Of a DNA stretch of 64,000 nt, positions 27,040 through 36,399 are shown one piece after another; position 1 is the stretch's first letter; each line of letters starts with the position of its first letter. The stretch spans positions 736,899 to 800,898 of the forward strand of contig NZ_JALPRR010000002.1 in assembly GCF_023630205.1 (NCBI RefSeq). Direction: 5' to 3'. A program made the translations under genes and the position numbers. The notes below the pieces were generated by a model. The model was not told where the DNA came from. It worked only from the letters and a program-made list of their open reading frames with translations, and did not search any database. Source of the stretch: Pontibacter ruber. GTDB taxonomy: Bacteria > Bacteroidota > Bacteroidia > Cytophagales > Hymenobacteraceae.

Positions 27040-27651
27040 ATGAAATTAGATTTTGACAAAATGGGCGGATTGGTGCCCGCTGTGATACAGGACGAGCAGA
27101 CAAGCCAAGTGCTTATGCTCGGCTATATGAACCAGGAAGCCTTGGACAAAACGCAGCAGGAGGGACTGGTAACGTTCTTCTCCCGTTCCAAAAACCGCCT
27201 CTGGACCAAAGGTGAAACCTCTGGCAACACGCTGCAGGTGGTAAGTATAGCCGAAGACTGTGATAATGATTCGCTCCTGATAAAAGTGAAGCCGAACGGC
27301 CCAACCTGCCATACCGGAGCTACCAGCTGCTTTGGAGAAGAAAACGCCTCCAGAAGAGCAAAGGCTATTCAATTTATAGCGCAGTTGGAAGAAGTGATTC
27401 AGCATCGCAAAGCCAATCCGGCGGAGGGTTCTTATACCAATTTCCTTTTTGAGAAAGGCGTGAACAAAATAGCCCAGAAAGTAGGAGAGGAAGCCGTAGA
27501 AACTGTGATCGACGCTGTGGCCGGTAAACTGGATACCATGAAAGGCGAAGCAGCTGATTTGTTATACCACCTGCTGGTGTTGTTGGCTGCTACTGGTTTA
27601 GAACTGGCAGATGTGGTGGCTGTGCTGCAGGAGCGGCATCAGAAGAAGTAA
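27040..27651 (+). CDS. hisI: Bifunctional phosphoribosyl-AMP cyclohydrolase / phosphoribosyl-ATP pyrophosphatase
   Basis: 203 residues from ATG 27040; an upstream GTG at 26998 would add 14 residues encoded by the simple-sequence spacer and is rejected. Residues about 1-105 are HisI (VLMLGYMNQEALDKT, FFSRSKNRLWTKGETSGNTLQV, DCDNDSLLIKVKPNGPTCHTG with metal-binding Asp and Cys). Residues about 110-203 are HisE (QRKANPAEGSYTNFLFEKGVNKIAQKVGEEAVETVIDA, LLYHLLVLLAATGLEL). It performs steps 2 and 3 of the pathway. Last gene of the second his operon. Confidence 0.96.
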   Translation: MKLDFDKMGGLVPAVIQDEQTSQVLMLGYMNQEALDKTQQEGLVTFFSRSKNRLWTKGETSGNTLQVVSIAEDCDNDSLLIKVKPNGPTCHTGATSCFGEENASRRAKAIQFIAQLEEVIQHRKANPAEGSYTNFLFEKGVNKIAQKVGEEAVETVIDAVAGKLDTMKGEAADLLYHLLVLLAATGLELADVVAVLQERHQKK

Positions 27652-27710
27652 ATAGTAAGTTTATTATGTAAAGTATAGGTGCTCATACTTTACACTTCAT
27701 TTAGTATTAA

Positions 27711-27753
27711 AACAGAAAAGCCGCTCCTGCGATAGGAGCGGCTTTTCTGTTTT
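27711..27753. terminator. Bidirectional terminator between hisIE and smc
   Basis: AACAGAAAAGCCGCTCCT / AGGAGCGGCTTTTCTGTT, an 18-bp perfect stem with the loop GCGAT between convergent genes. Confidence 0.92.
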
Positions 27754-27778
27754 GACTAATTTTTATACTTTAAATGAG

Positions 27779-30700
27779 TTAAGCTATCTGCCTTAAATCT
27801 ACAGGGATAACCCGTGATATACCGGCTTCGATCATCGTGATGCCATACATTACGTCCGTAGAGGCCATGGTACGCTTGTTGTGCGTTACCACGATAAACT
27901 GCGAGTCGTTGGAGAACTTACGGATGATGTTGTTGAACTTGTCGATGTTGGCGTCGTCCAGCGGCGCATCCACCTCGTCGAAGATACAGAACGGCGCCGG
28001 CTTAAGCAGATAGATGGAAAACAGCAGCGAAATAGCTGTTAAGGTCTTCTCGCCACCAGACAACTGGTTGATCGTGAGCGGGCGCTTGCCTTTTGGCTGT
28101 GCCATAATCTCGATCTTCGATTCCAGCGGGTTCTTTGGGTCTGATATCACCAGGTCGCAGTTGTCTTCATCGGTAAAGAGGCTACGGAACACCAGGATAA
28201 AGTTCCTCTTGATCTGCTCAAACGCATCCATGAACTTCTCCTTCGCCACCGTATCGATCTCGTTGATCGTGTCGATCAGCGCATTCTTGGCATTTACCAG
28301 GTCGTTGCGCTGCTCGGTAATAAAGCGGTTACGCTCTTCTATTTCGGTATAAGCTTCGGCTGCCATGGCATTAACCGGGCCCATTTTGTCCAGAGCTGTT
28401 TTTGCTTCGGCAATGTGCTTGGTCAGCTCTTCTATACTTAGCTCAATCAGCAGGTCACTTTCCGGAGCTGATTGGAGCAGGTCTTCTTCCGTAAAATTAA
28501 ACTCAGCGGCCATTCGCTCCTGCACCGACACCAGTTTGATCCTGGTATCGTTGATGGTCTGCTGCATACGCATCAAGAGCTCGTCAGAGTTCTGGCGTTT
28601 GCGCTGCAGCTCACGTATGGTTTTTTCTTTCTCATCGAGCTCACCACGCAGGCTGAAGTACTTCTTCTCGATCTCTTCCAGTTCGTAGCTGAACTCGCGG
28701 CGAGCCGAAGTCATGGCTTCTACTACAGCCTCGTTCTCTTCTATGAACTGGTCGGCCTGCGCGATCTCCTCTTCAGCCTTACTGAATTCCTGGCGCAGTC
28801 CCTCAATCCGCTCCTGGTTGGTCTCCACCGTCTTTTGCTTATAGCTGATTTCCTGCTGCAGGCTGGCGTAGCGGTTTTTAAGCTGGTGAAACTGGATGTT
28901 CTGGTTGTTGTACATGCCGGAGATAACGACAATCTGCTCATGCTGACGGTTCAGCTGCGAGGCATACACCGCCAGCTCTTCCTCCAGACGCTTCAGTTCC
29001 TGCTGGTCGGCCTCCGCCTGTGGCGATACTTCGCGGCTTTGTACCCGAAGCTCTTCCAGGCGCTGCTGTAGCTCCGCCTGTTTCAGGTCGAAGTTCTTGC
29101 GGTTCTGCTGGTGCTGCTCGTGCTTGATGCGGATCGTGAGCAGGTCCTGCTGCTGTTTGGATACTTCCTTCTCCAACTGCTTGATCGCCTCTTTCTGTGA
29201 CTCGGCTCTGTAATTGAGCAGGATCTGGTTCTGGGTATTAATGCGGCTTTGCAGCAGGTCCACCTGGTGGGTCAGTTCCTCTACTTCCTTTGCCAGGTTG
29301 TCCAGGTTCTGCTTGCGGCCCAAACGGTTGCCGTCGAATAAACCTACCGAACCACCAGAAAGGCTCAGCGGTTTTTTAATGGCAGAACCATCTTTCAGGA
29401 TGATGGTGCGGTAATCTTCTGAAGAGAAATCTTCTTCCGACTCGTCGCTAATGTACACGTTGTTGAGCATGTACTTTAGCAGGCTGCTGTACTTCTTATC
29501 TGCCGAAACCACCTCGTAGGCCGCTTTCATACTTCCTTCGCTGAAGGTAGCCGTAGGCTCCATTTCTTCGATCTCGGAAAGAATGATAAAGTTAGCGCGA
29601 CCCTTGTTTTCGCTCTTCAGCAAGGCAATGGCGTCTATGGCATCCTGAAGCTCTTCTACTACAAAGAAGTTCATGTAAGGCTCGAGGTAGCTTTCGATAA
29701 GCGGTTTATACTCAGGCTCACTAACAATGATGTCGGACAGGAGAGGAGCCGGCTTGTTCCAGCTCTCGGACTGGCACAGGAACTTGATCGCTTCCGGAAA
29801 ACCTTCCATGTTCTCTACCAGCGATTTGGTCAGGTTGTACTGGTTCTGGCGCGAGTCAAGCGTACGGTTCAGCTCCACGAGCTGTGCTTTCAGCTGATCG
29901 ATATCCGCTTCGGTTTTCTCGATCTGCTGCAGCAGGTTTTCCTCTTTGGCCTGCAGGCGCACCAGTTCAGCGGTTCGCTCTTCCAGTATTTCCTGCGCTT
30001 CCTGCAGTTGTTCTTCCAGCACGCGGCCGTCTTCATCGGCTGTTAGTTGCTGCTGCTGCAGGCGCTCCAGTTCAGTATTTATACTTTGTATCTGTACCTC
30101 ACTTATCTCCAGCGATTTGTGGAGCTGGAATACGGCGTTCTGCTTTTCGCGCTGCTGCTGCGAGAGTTCGTGGTGCGCCTCCTGCAAGGTTTGTTTCTGC
30201 TCGTTGGCTTCCTGTACTTGCTCTTTCAGGGCATTTACCTGTTCTTCGGCTTCTGCAAACTGATCCTGCACGGCATCCAGCTCTTCGCGTAGCTGCGTTA
30301 TACTTTCCTTGGTATATTCGAGGTTGGCTGTGTCCTGGCTGATCTGCTGGCGCAACTGCAGCATACGCTCGTTCAGCATAAAGCTGCGCTCAGACTTCAG
30401 CTTGATATCGTTCTCTAACTGACGCAGTTTTGCTGTTTGTACCTGCATGGTGCGCTGGCTCTCGCTAAGCGCCTCCTGTGTCACGTTCAGCTCTTCTTTC
30501 TGGTCGGCTATGGCGTCTTCTGCTTCCGTTACGGCAGCTACATACCCTTCTTTCAGGGCTGTTTCCTGCTGTACGTCCTGCTCCAGGCGCTGCAGCGTGT
30601 TCTGGAACTGCGAGATATTGCGCCGCGCAAACTCGACGCTGTGTTTTTTATAGTCTTCTTTTAGCTGAAAATACCGGATGGCCTGCTTTGCCTGGCGCTC

Positions 30701-31315
30701 CAGCGTTTTCATGTTCTTGCCGATCTCGAAAAGTACGTCCTCCACACGCTCCAGGTCGGCGTCGGTTTCCTCCAGCTTCTTCAGCGTCTGCTTCTTGCGG
30801 ACTTTGAACTTGGAGATACCGGCTGCCTCTTCGAACAGCAGGCGGCGCGAGTTTTCCTTGTCGTTGAGGATCTCGTCCACCATTTTCAGCTCGATAATAG
30901 CATAGCTGTCGGAGCCGATACCGGTGTCCAGGAAGAGTTCGTTGATATCCTTCAGACGGCAGGTGACGCCGTTGAGCATGTACTCGCTGTCGCCGTTGCG
31001 GTAGTATTTGCGGGTGACAGTAACCTGCGAGTACTCCGTTGGCAGAATGCCCCGGTTATTGTCGAAGGTGATGGATACTTCGGCCATCTGCACCGGCTTC
31101 CGGGTTTTGGAGCCGTTAAAGATCACGTTCTCCATCTTGTCGGAGCGGAGATTTCGGGTGCGCTGCTCGCCCAGCACCCAGCGGATGGCATCCACAATGT
31201 TTGATTTACCACAGCCGTTCGGGCCAACTATACCCGTAATGCCCTCATCAAAATTGATGACGACCCGGTCGCCAAAACTCTTGAATCCTTTGATTTCTAA
31301 TCTTGAAACTTGCAT
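27779..31315 (-). CDS. smc: Chromosome segregation ATPase SMC
   Basis: 1178 residues, normal for bacterial SMC. The N-terminal ATPase half has Walker A GPNGCGKSN (about 32-40) with VDAIRWVLGEQ; two long coiled coils (about 165-490 and 660-1000) flank the hinge (about 500-660, ending in SLSGGSVGLFDGNRLGRKQ). The C-terminal half has the signature LSGGEKTLTAISLLFSIY and Walker B PAPFCIFDEVDAPLDDANI, and D-loop and H-loop (VVTHNKRTM). It compacts and segregates the chromosome with ScpA/ScpB, which are not in the window. Single-gene unit with a -7 box at 31347-31354. Confidence 0.97.
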   Translation of the reverse strand: MQVSRLEIKGFKSFGDRVVINFDEGITGIVGPNGCGKSNIVDAIRWVLGEQRTRNLRSDKMENVIFNGSKTRKPVQMAEVSITFDNNRGILPTEYSQVTVTRKYYRNGDSEYMLNGVTCRLKDINELFLDTGIGSDSYAIIELKMVDEILNDKENSRRLLFEEAAGISKFKVRKKQTLKKLEETDADLERVEDVLFEIGKNMKTLERQAKQAIRYFQLKEDYKKHSVEFARRNISQFQNTLQRLEQDVQQETALKEGYVAAVTEAEDAIADQKEELNVTQEALSESQRTMQVQTAKLRQLENDIKLKSERSFMLNERMLQLRQQISQDTANLEYTKESITQLREELDAVQDQFAEAEEQVNALKEQVQEANEQKQTLQEAHHELSQQQREKQNAVFQLHKSLEISEVQIQSINTELERLQQQQLTADEDGRVLEEQLQEAQEILEERTAELVRLQAKEENLLQQIEKTEADIDQLKAQLVELNRTLDSRQNQYNLTKSLVENMEGFPEAIKFLCQSESWNKPAPLLSDIIVSEPEYKPLIESYLEPYMNFFVVEELQDAIDAIALLKSENKGRANFIILSEIEEMEPTATFSEGSMKAAYEVVSADKKYSSLLKYMLNNVYISDESEEDFSSEDYRTIILKDGSAIKKPLSLSGGSVGLFDGNRLGRKQNLDNLAKEVEELTHQVDLLQSRINTQNQILLNYRAESQKEAIKQLEKEVSKQQQDLLTIRIKHEQHQQNRKNFDLKQAELQQRLEELRVQSREVSPQAEADQQELKRLEEELAVYASQLNRQHEQIVVISGMYNNQNIQFHQLKNRYASLQQEISYKQKTVETNQERIEGLRQEFSKAEEEIAQADQFIEENEAVVEAMTSARREFSYELEEIEKKYFSLRGELDEKEKTIRELQRKRQNSDELLMRMQQTINDTRIKLVSVQERMAAEFNFTEEDLLQSAPESDLLIELSIEELTKHIAEAKTALDKMGPVNAMAAEAYTEIEERNRFITEQRNDLVNAKNALIDTINEIDTVAKEKFMDAFEQIKRNFILVFRSLFTDEDNCDLVISDPKNPLESKIEIMAQPKGKRPLTINQLSGGEKTLTAISLLFSIYLLKPAPFCIFDEVDAPLDDANIDKFNNIIRKFSNDSQFIVVTHNKRTMASTDVMYGITMIEAGISRVIPVDLRQIA

Positions 31316-31346
31316 TCGCGTTCGCGGAAACTCTTAATTCTAAATT

Positions 31347-31354
31347 CAAAAATA
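31347..31354 (-). promoter_or_regulatory. Candidate -7 promoter box for smc
   Basis: TATTTTTG on the minus strand, 31 bases before the smc ATG. No clear -33 element. Confidence 0.4.
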
Positions 31355-31403
31355 AGATTAATTTGATTAGGAACCGCAGTTCTTTCTGCTTGCAAATCCG
31401 GAA

Positions 31404-32223
31404 TTATTTTAGCTTGTACAGCCTGATCGGGCCAAATTGCTCCACCAGCACTTTGTTTGGATAAAGCACCTGCAGGGAATCGGAGGGAAGTGTACCGGCA
31501 AAAGAAGGCTGGTCAGTGATGCCGGTGTTTTCGATCAGGTAAACCTGTTTATACAAAGTTGGGTCATACTCCCAACCATAGGAAGGTAACCTGAGTTACA
31601 GGCTTATAGCCATAGTAGACAGGAATGGCATCGTATAAGTATACCGGCGCAAGTACGAGTGCTGAGCCTGTGTGGCTGTTGTTATGTAGGGCATTCAAAG
31701 CTGCCTGATGCTCCTTGTAGTATAATGCTTTCGGCTTGAGCATGAAGTACACCGGTCGGATAGCAAATACGGCAGCCAGCACAAGTGCTACGATCTTATA
31801 GGAAATGTTTCTGCCGTACAGAAGCAGCGCAATATGGCCCGCAAAGTATAAGCCCAGCAGTCCGTAAAGCAGACTTCGGTTATTCCGGTGCAAGAGTGCC
31901 AGCAATAGAAATGCTACCGAGTAAAGTAAAGTATAGCGCCAGTTGTGAAGTTTTTCCATAAAGCCCCATGCCGCTGCTAGAGCTAATGGTGGCAACAGCA
32001 GGTTAAACATGCGCCCATCCAGGGAGATAGGGTTATAGCTAGTGTAAGACGTGCTCATGAACCAGAAAGTGGCCAGAGAAGTCAGGAAAAGCATTACCCA
32101 GAAGCCTTTGCCTTTCAGTTGCCAGAGTTCCCGCCTGCTAACACCTCCCCACATAAACAGCACTAACGGAAAGGTGCCGGATCCTTTCAGAATCAGGACA
32201 GGCTCCAGCGTTAACCGGTGGCC
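31404..32223 (-). pseudogene. Broken membrane glycosyltransferase-like gene
   Basis: The remnant reads GHRLTLEPVLILKGSGTFPL from an in-frame stop at 32224-32226, continues through a multi-pass hydrophobic stretch (about 199 residues from a GTG at 32163), and shifts frame near 31593-31600. After the shift the other frame goes on as YGWEYDPTLYKQVYLIENTG and ends LFGPIRLYKLK-like QFGPIRLYKLK at the TAA 31404-31406. So there is one frameshift and a missing 5' half. The membrane part resembles the C-terminal part of large bacterial mannosyl/PMT-like glycosyltransferases, which is a weak family call. No intact copy is in the window. A sequencing error could explain the frameshift but not the lost start. 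Confidence 0.7.
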
Positions 32224-32325
32224 TTAGCGGTTAATTGGTCTTTTGGGAGCAGAGTTTCCGGCACTACAGTTCGGATTATTGTTCTGCAAATATCTCTATA
32301 TATTTTAAAAGGTGGTACTATTTCC

Positions 32326-32333
32326 TATATTTG
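32326..32333 (+). promoter_or_regulatory. Candidate -7 promoter box
   Basis: TATATTTG, 19 bases before the ATG of the small membrane protein at 32353. Confidence 0.45.
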
Positions 32334-32352
32334 ATTTAACACGACCTCGCAC

Positions 32353-32865
32353 ATGGAAGACTTCAAGATCATACTTTATATACTTGCTGCGGTTGCTTAT
32401 TTCCTGTTCAATGCCTGGCGTAAAGCTTTTAAAGGAAATAATGAAGCTGCCCCGCCTGCAGAACAGCGCCCCCGGCAAAGGTCTGTGGCTCAGCAACCAG
32501 TAAGACCTGTACCGCAAAGGCCTGCCGTACCTCCGACATCTTTTGAAGATATTTTGCGCGAGCTGCAGCCTAAATTGGAGCGTGCCCGGGAAGAAGCCAG
32601 AACGATAACAGAAAGTCCAGTCAGGGAAGCAAAGCCAGAGCCTATACTATCGAAATATGAGATTCCGCAACGGACCTTGTCATTGGAGAACCCCGTGGAA
32701 GCGAAGGAGGCAACAAAACGAGCGCAGCTACGCCGTATTCCTGAGTTTGAAGCCTATGTGCAAAAGCCGGTAGTTGCCGAAAACAAGTATGCTGCCCTGT
32801 TGCGAAACCCGGCTACTGTTAGAGACGCTGTGATACTTTCTGAGATACTTAAACCAAAGTTTTAA
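32353..32865 (+). CDS. Small membrane-anchored hypothetical protein
   Basis: 170 residues. Residues about 5-20 (IILYILAAVAYFLFNAW) form one membrane helix, followed by a basic stretch, a proline- and glutamine-rich linker (about 30-65) and a charged, probably helical and partly disordered C-terminal part (ILRELQPKLERAREEARTI; later AEVIL-like RDAVILSEILKPKF). The last residues, NKYAALLRNPATVRDAVILSEIL, form the best-defined block. Similar short membrane proteins of unknown role are common in Bacteroidetes. No enzymatic motif; function unknown. It has its own promoter box and a strong terminator. Confidence 0.75.
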   Translation: MEDFKIILYILAAVAYFLFNAWRKAFKGNNEAAPPAEQRPRQRSVAQQPVRPVPQRPAVPPTSFEDILRELQPKLERAREEARTITESPVREAKPEPILSKYEIPQRTLSLENPVEAKEATKRAQLRRIPEFEAYVQKPVVAENKYAALLRNPATVRDAVILSEILKPKF

Positions 32866-32877
32866 CCACAACAGCAG

Positions 32878-32932
32878 AAAAGTATAAATGCGAAAGGCCG
32901 CTTGTACAGCGGCCTTTCGCATTTATACTTTT
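32878..32932. terminator. Bidirectional terminator with a 25-bp perfect stem
   Basis: Left arm 32878-32902, loop TGTAC, right arm 32908-32932. The arms start and end with AAAAGTATAAATGCG / CGCATTTATACTTTT, so the frequent AAGTATA motif is built into the stem. Confidence 0.93.
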
Positions 32933-32948
32933 GAGAGTACTTCTGGAC

Positions 32949-33611
32949 TTACATAAACTGTGTGAGGGCATAGGCAAGTATGTTAGCACCCATACGCAAT
33001 GCCTGCTGCCGTTTATCCTCCGGATCGTTGTATACCTCCTGATCTTCCCAGCCGTTGCCCAAGTCGGTTTCATAAGTATAAAAGCACACCAGGTGACCTT
33101 CGTGTATAATGCCAAAGCCTTGTGGCGGTTTGTTGTCATGCTCGTGTATCTTGGGCAATCCATTCTTGAAAGGATATTTCTGGTGGTAGATCGGGTGCGT
33201 AAAAGGCAACTCTACAAACTCGTATTCCGGAAAAACCTTCTTCATCTCTTTGCGGATGTACTTGTCGAGGCCATAGTTGTCGTCAATGTGCAGAAAGCCC
33301 CCGCTGATGAGGTAGTTGCGCAGGTTCTGCGCCTCGGCATCCGAAAAAACTACGTTCCCGTGGCCCGTCATGTGCACGAACGGGTAGCTGAATAATTCCG
33401 GGCTACCTACTTCAACCACGGCCTCTTCCGGGGCAATGTTCATGCTCAGGTTCTGGTTGCAGAACCGGATCAGGTTCGGGAGTGAGGTTTTGTTGGCATA
33501 CCAGTCGCCACCCCCGTTATACTTCAGTTTGGCTATTTTAAAACTATACTTCTGAGCATACAGACCACTGCAGATCAAAAGCAGGCAGAAAATAAAAGAA
33601 ATACGCTTCAT
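32949..33611 (-). CDS. DUF4159 domain protein, exported
   Basis: 220 residues with a signal peptide (MKRISFIFCLLLICSGLYAQ). The remainder matches DUF4159: FKIAKLKYNGGGDWYANKTSLPNLIRF, a glutamine-amidotransferase-like core FVHMTGHGNVVFSDAEAQNLRNYLISGGFLHIDDNYGLDKYIRKEM, then HPIYHQKYPFKNGLPKIHEHDNKPPQGFGI. Family function is unknown; DUF4159 proteins often sit with MoxR/BatA-type loci, but none is adjacent here. Its start lies 60 bases from the end of rsmE, which is upstream on the same strand. Confidence 0.88.
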   Translation of the reverse strand: MKRISFIFCLLLICSGLYAQKYSFKIAKLKYNGGGDWYANKTSLPNLIRFCNQNLSMNIAPEEAVVEVGSPELFSYPFVHMTGHGNVVFSDAEAQNLRNYLISGGFLHIDDNYGLDKYIRKEMKKVFPEYEFVELPFTHPIYHQKYPFKNGLPKIHEHDNKPPQGFGIIHEGHLVCFYTYETDLGNGWEDQEVYNDPEDKRQQALRMGANILAYALTQFM

Positions 33612-33671
33612 AAGAGGGAGACTGGGGTTCGGTTCCTGAAGTATACCTGCAAAAATAAACTATGGTTACTA

Positions 33672-34388
33672 CTATAACGGCGCGTAGATGTCGTGGAGTA
33701 CGTGCAGTGTATGGCAGGCTACCAGGGCAGCTGTTTCGGTGCGCAGGCGGCTTTGGCCTAGTGTTACCGGGCGTATGCCTGCTTTGTAGGCTGTAGCTAT
33801 TTCCTTCTCTGAAAAATCACCTTCCGGTCCGATCAGGATACAGTGCTGTAGCCCCGGTTTGTAGTAATCCTTTATACTTTTCATGGCATCTTCCTCAAGG
33901 TGAGCGATAAACGTGTCTTTCGGTATACAGGTCTGAACAAAACGCTGAAAAGGTACCATTTCGTGCAGCAAGGGGAGGTAGCCCTTTTTCGACTGTTTCA
34001 TGGCACTAACTGCTATTTTCTCAAGGCGATCGAGGCGTAGCTCGCGTCGTTCCGAATGCTCGCACAGCAGAAAACTGATCTCACTCACCCCGATCTCTAC
34101 GGCTTTCTCTACAAACCACTCCATACGGTCTATGTTTTTAGTCGGCGCCACTGCAATGTGAACGTAGTAGGGCAGCTTGCCATATTCTATCTGCCTGTCA
34201 ATTACCTGCAGCTGGCAGCGTTTGACATGCGAATCCTGGATAATGGCCGTGAAAAGTGAGCCTTTGCCGTCGATCAGGTACACCGTGTCGCCTTGCTGCA
34301 ACCGAAGCACACGCGTGCAATGCTTCGACTCTTCTTCCGGAAGGGTATAAATTTCGCTGTTGAGATCTGGAGTATAAAACAGGTGCAC
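33672..34388 (-). CDS. rsmE: 16S rRNA (uracil-1498-N3)-methyltransferase
   Basis: 238 residues. An N-terminal PUA-like domain (HLFYTPDLNSEIYTLPEEESKHCTRVLRLQQGDTVYLIDGKGSLF) precedes the SPOUT methyltransferase domain with the trefoil-knot motifs HCILIGPEGDFSEKEI and VTLGQSRLRTETAALVA. It methylates U1498 of 16S rRNA in the 30S subunit using SAM. It may be transcribed with the DUF4159 gene 60 bases downstream. Confidence 0.95.
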   Translation of the reverse strand: MHLFYTPDLNSEIYTLPEEESKHCTRVLRLQQGDTVYLIDGKGSLFTAIIQDSHVKRCQLQVIDRQIEYGKLPYYVHIAVAPTKNIDRMEWFVEKAVEIGVSEISFLLCEHSERRELRLDRLEKIAVSAMKQSKKGYLPLLHEMVPFQRFVQTCIPKDTFIAHLEEDAMKSIKDYYKPGLQHCILIGPEGDFSEKEIATAYKAGIRPVTLGQSRLRTETAALVACHTLHVLHDIYAPL

Positions 34389-34510
34389 TTTTTTAAATTA
34401 AAAATTATGAATTATTAACTACGAATTCAGGTAGAATAAAAATATGGAGATCCTTCTTCTAAAGTATACGAAAGTATAGCTTTTGTGCCTGTCCTGAAAC
34501 AATGGCAAAG

Positions 34511-34544
34511 AAAAAGCCTTCCTGTTATTGGCAGGAAGGCTTTC
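34511..34544. terminator. Terminator after pckA
   Basis: AAAGCCTTCCTG / CAGGAAGGCTTT stem with a seven-base loop, directly downstream of the pckA stop on the minus strand. Confidence 0.8.
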
Positions 34545-34564
34545 TGAAGGTATACTAAAGATAA

Positions 34565-36181
34565 TTAGTCGATCGCAACCTCTACCTGAGGAGCACCGGC
34601 CATGATCTCGTCGTTGGCGTACTCAGCATACTTCTGGAAGTTCTTCACGAACTTGGTTGCCAGGTCGTGTGCTTTATGGTCGTACTGTTCTTTGTTTGCC
34701 CAGGTGTTACGTGGGTTCAGTACTTCAGAAGGTACGTTCGGGCATGTTTCCGGCATTTCAACGCCAAATATAGGGTGCTTCACAAACTTCACGTCGTTCA
34801 GTTCGCCGTTCAGGGCTGCTGTGATCATAGCACGGGTGTAAGGCAGTTTCATGCGTGAACCAACACCGTAAGGACCGCCTGTCCAGCCGGTGTTCACCAA
34901 CCATACGTTCACGTGGTTTTCTTCCATTTTCTTGCCCAGCATTTCAGCATATTTGGTTGGGTGCAGTGGCAGGAATGCGGCGCCAAAGCAGGCAGAGAAT
35001 GTTGTCTGCGGCTCTGTTACACCAACCTCAGTACCGGCAACTTTGGCAGTGTAACCAGAAATGAAGTGGTACATGGCCTGGCTGGCGTTCAGTTTAGAGA
35101 TCGGAGGCAGCACACCGAAGGCATCTGCTGTCAGGAAGAAGATGTTCTTTGGAATATCTGCTCTGGATGGCTCCACCGCGTTGTCGATGTGGTTGATCGG
35201 GTAAGCGGTACGCGTATTCTCCGTTACAGAGTTGTTGGTATAGTCTACAGTGCGGGTACCTTCTACAAAGCGGGTGTTCTCTACAATAGCACCGAATTTG
35301 ATAGCGTCCCAGATCTGCGGTTCTTTTTCGCGTGTCAGGTCGATTACTTTAGCATAGCAACCGCCTTCGAAGTTGAATACGCTGTCTTCTGCCCAGCCGT
35401 GCTCGTCGTCACCGATCAGGCCACGGTTAGGATCGGCAGATAGTGTGGTTTTACCTGTACCGGAAAGACCGAAGAAGATGGCTGTATCACCGTCTTTGCC
35501 TACGTTGGCAGAGCAGTGCATGGAAAGCGTGTTCTTCTCGTGCGGCAGGAGGTAGTTGAGTACACCAAAAATGCCTTTTTTCATTTCGCCGGCATAACCA
35601 GTGCCACCGATCAGGATCATGTTACGGGTGAAGTTGATGATCGCAAAGTTTGACTGACGGGTGCCATCTACTTCCGGATCAGCCTGGAACTCAGGAGCGC
35701 AGATGATGGTAAATTCCGGGTTGTGATTTTGAAGTTCCTCTGGCGTCAGGCGCAGGAACATGTTGTTGCAGAAAAGGTTCTGCCATGCCTGTGTATTTAC
35801 AATACGCAGGTTCAAACGATAATCTGGGTGTGCACCGGCATAGGCGTCGCGCACATACAGTTTACGGTCCTTCAGAAAGTCGATCATCTTGTTATACAGA
35901 TTGTCGAATTTCTCCGGATCAAAAGCAATGTTAATGTCGCCCCACCATACGGTATTCTCTGTTTTGGCGTCTTTTACTACAAAGCGGTCCTTTGGTGAGC
36001 GGCCTGTGAACTTACCTGTGTCACACATCAGAGCGCCGGTGTCAGTCAGCACGCCTTCGCCGTTCATAATGGCTTCCTCTACCAACTCAGCCGGGCTCAG
36101 GTTCCAGAGCACCTCTTTCGCCTCTCTTATGCCTAAGCTGTCCAGGCCTACTGCATTTGATTTGATACCAGATTCTTTCAT
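34565..36181 (-). CDS. pckA: Phosphoenolpyruvate carboxykinase (ATP)
   Basis: 538 residues, normal for the ATP type, converting oxaloacetate to PEP (or the reverse in anaplerosis). GKFTGRSPKDRFVV at the N-terminus, NFAIINFTRNMILIGGTGYAGEMKKGIF, the kinase-1a P-loop GLSGTGKTTLSAD, the metal-binding LIGDDEHGW, NFEGGCYAKVIDLT and FTGGPYGVG-like TGWTGGPYGVGSRMKLPYTRAMI with the adenine-binding region near the C-terminus are seen. Single-gene unit with a -7 box 52 bases upstream and a terminator. Confidence 0.97.
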   Translation of the reverse strand: MKESGIKSNAVGLDSLGIREAKEVLWNLSPAELVEEAIMNGEGVLTDTGALMCDTGKFTGRSPKDRFVVKDAKTENTVWWGDINIAFDPEKFDNLYNKMIDFLKDRKLYVRDAYAGAHPDYRLNLRIVNTQAWQNLFCNNMFLRLTPEELQNHNPEFTIICAPEFQADPEVDGTRQSNFAIINFTRNMILIGGTGYAGEMKKGIFGVLNYLLPHEKNTLSMHCSANVGKDGDTAIFFGLSGTGKTTLSADPNRGLIGDDEHGWAEDSVFNFEGGCYAKVIDLTREKEPQIWDAIKFGAIVENTRFVEGTRTVDYTNNSVTENTRTAYPINHIDNAVEPSRADIPKNIFFLTADAFGVLPPISKLNASQAMYHFISGYTAKVAGTEVGVTEPQTTFSACFGAAFLPLHPTKYAEMLGKKMEENHVNVWLVNTGWTGGPYGVGSRMKLPYTRAMITAALNGELNDVKFVKHPIFGVEMPETCPNVPSEVLNPRNTWANKEQYDHKAHDLATKFVKNFQKYAEYANDEIMAGAPQVEVAID

Positions 36182-36233
36182 TTGAAATATAATAGGTTTT
36201 TAAGGTATAAAGGTTTGTTTCACAACTATGGTA

Positions 36234-36241
36234 CAAAAATA
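36234..36241 (-). promoter_or_regulatory. Candidate -7 promoter box for pckA
   Basis: TATTTTTG on the minus strand, 52 bases before the pckA ATG; no clear -33 element. Confidence 0.4.
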
Positions 36242-36399
36242 TAAAAAATAGGATATGTATATAGATAACGGTATAAATAATAAATTGGTCGGGTTAATTC
36301 GGCTACTGAGGCGCAATTATTTTGCCTTATGCCGCAAAACAGATATATTTACCTTCTGTGTGTGCTAAACTAATCTAAAACATCAACATTTAAACATTT

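Noticed and set aside
31564..32163. A complete 199-residue membrane protein
   Set aside because: The reading continues upstream without a start to an in-frame stop and downstream in another frame with the rest of the protein; better described as a pseudogene.
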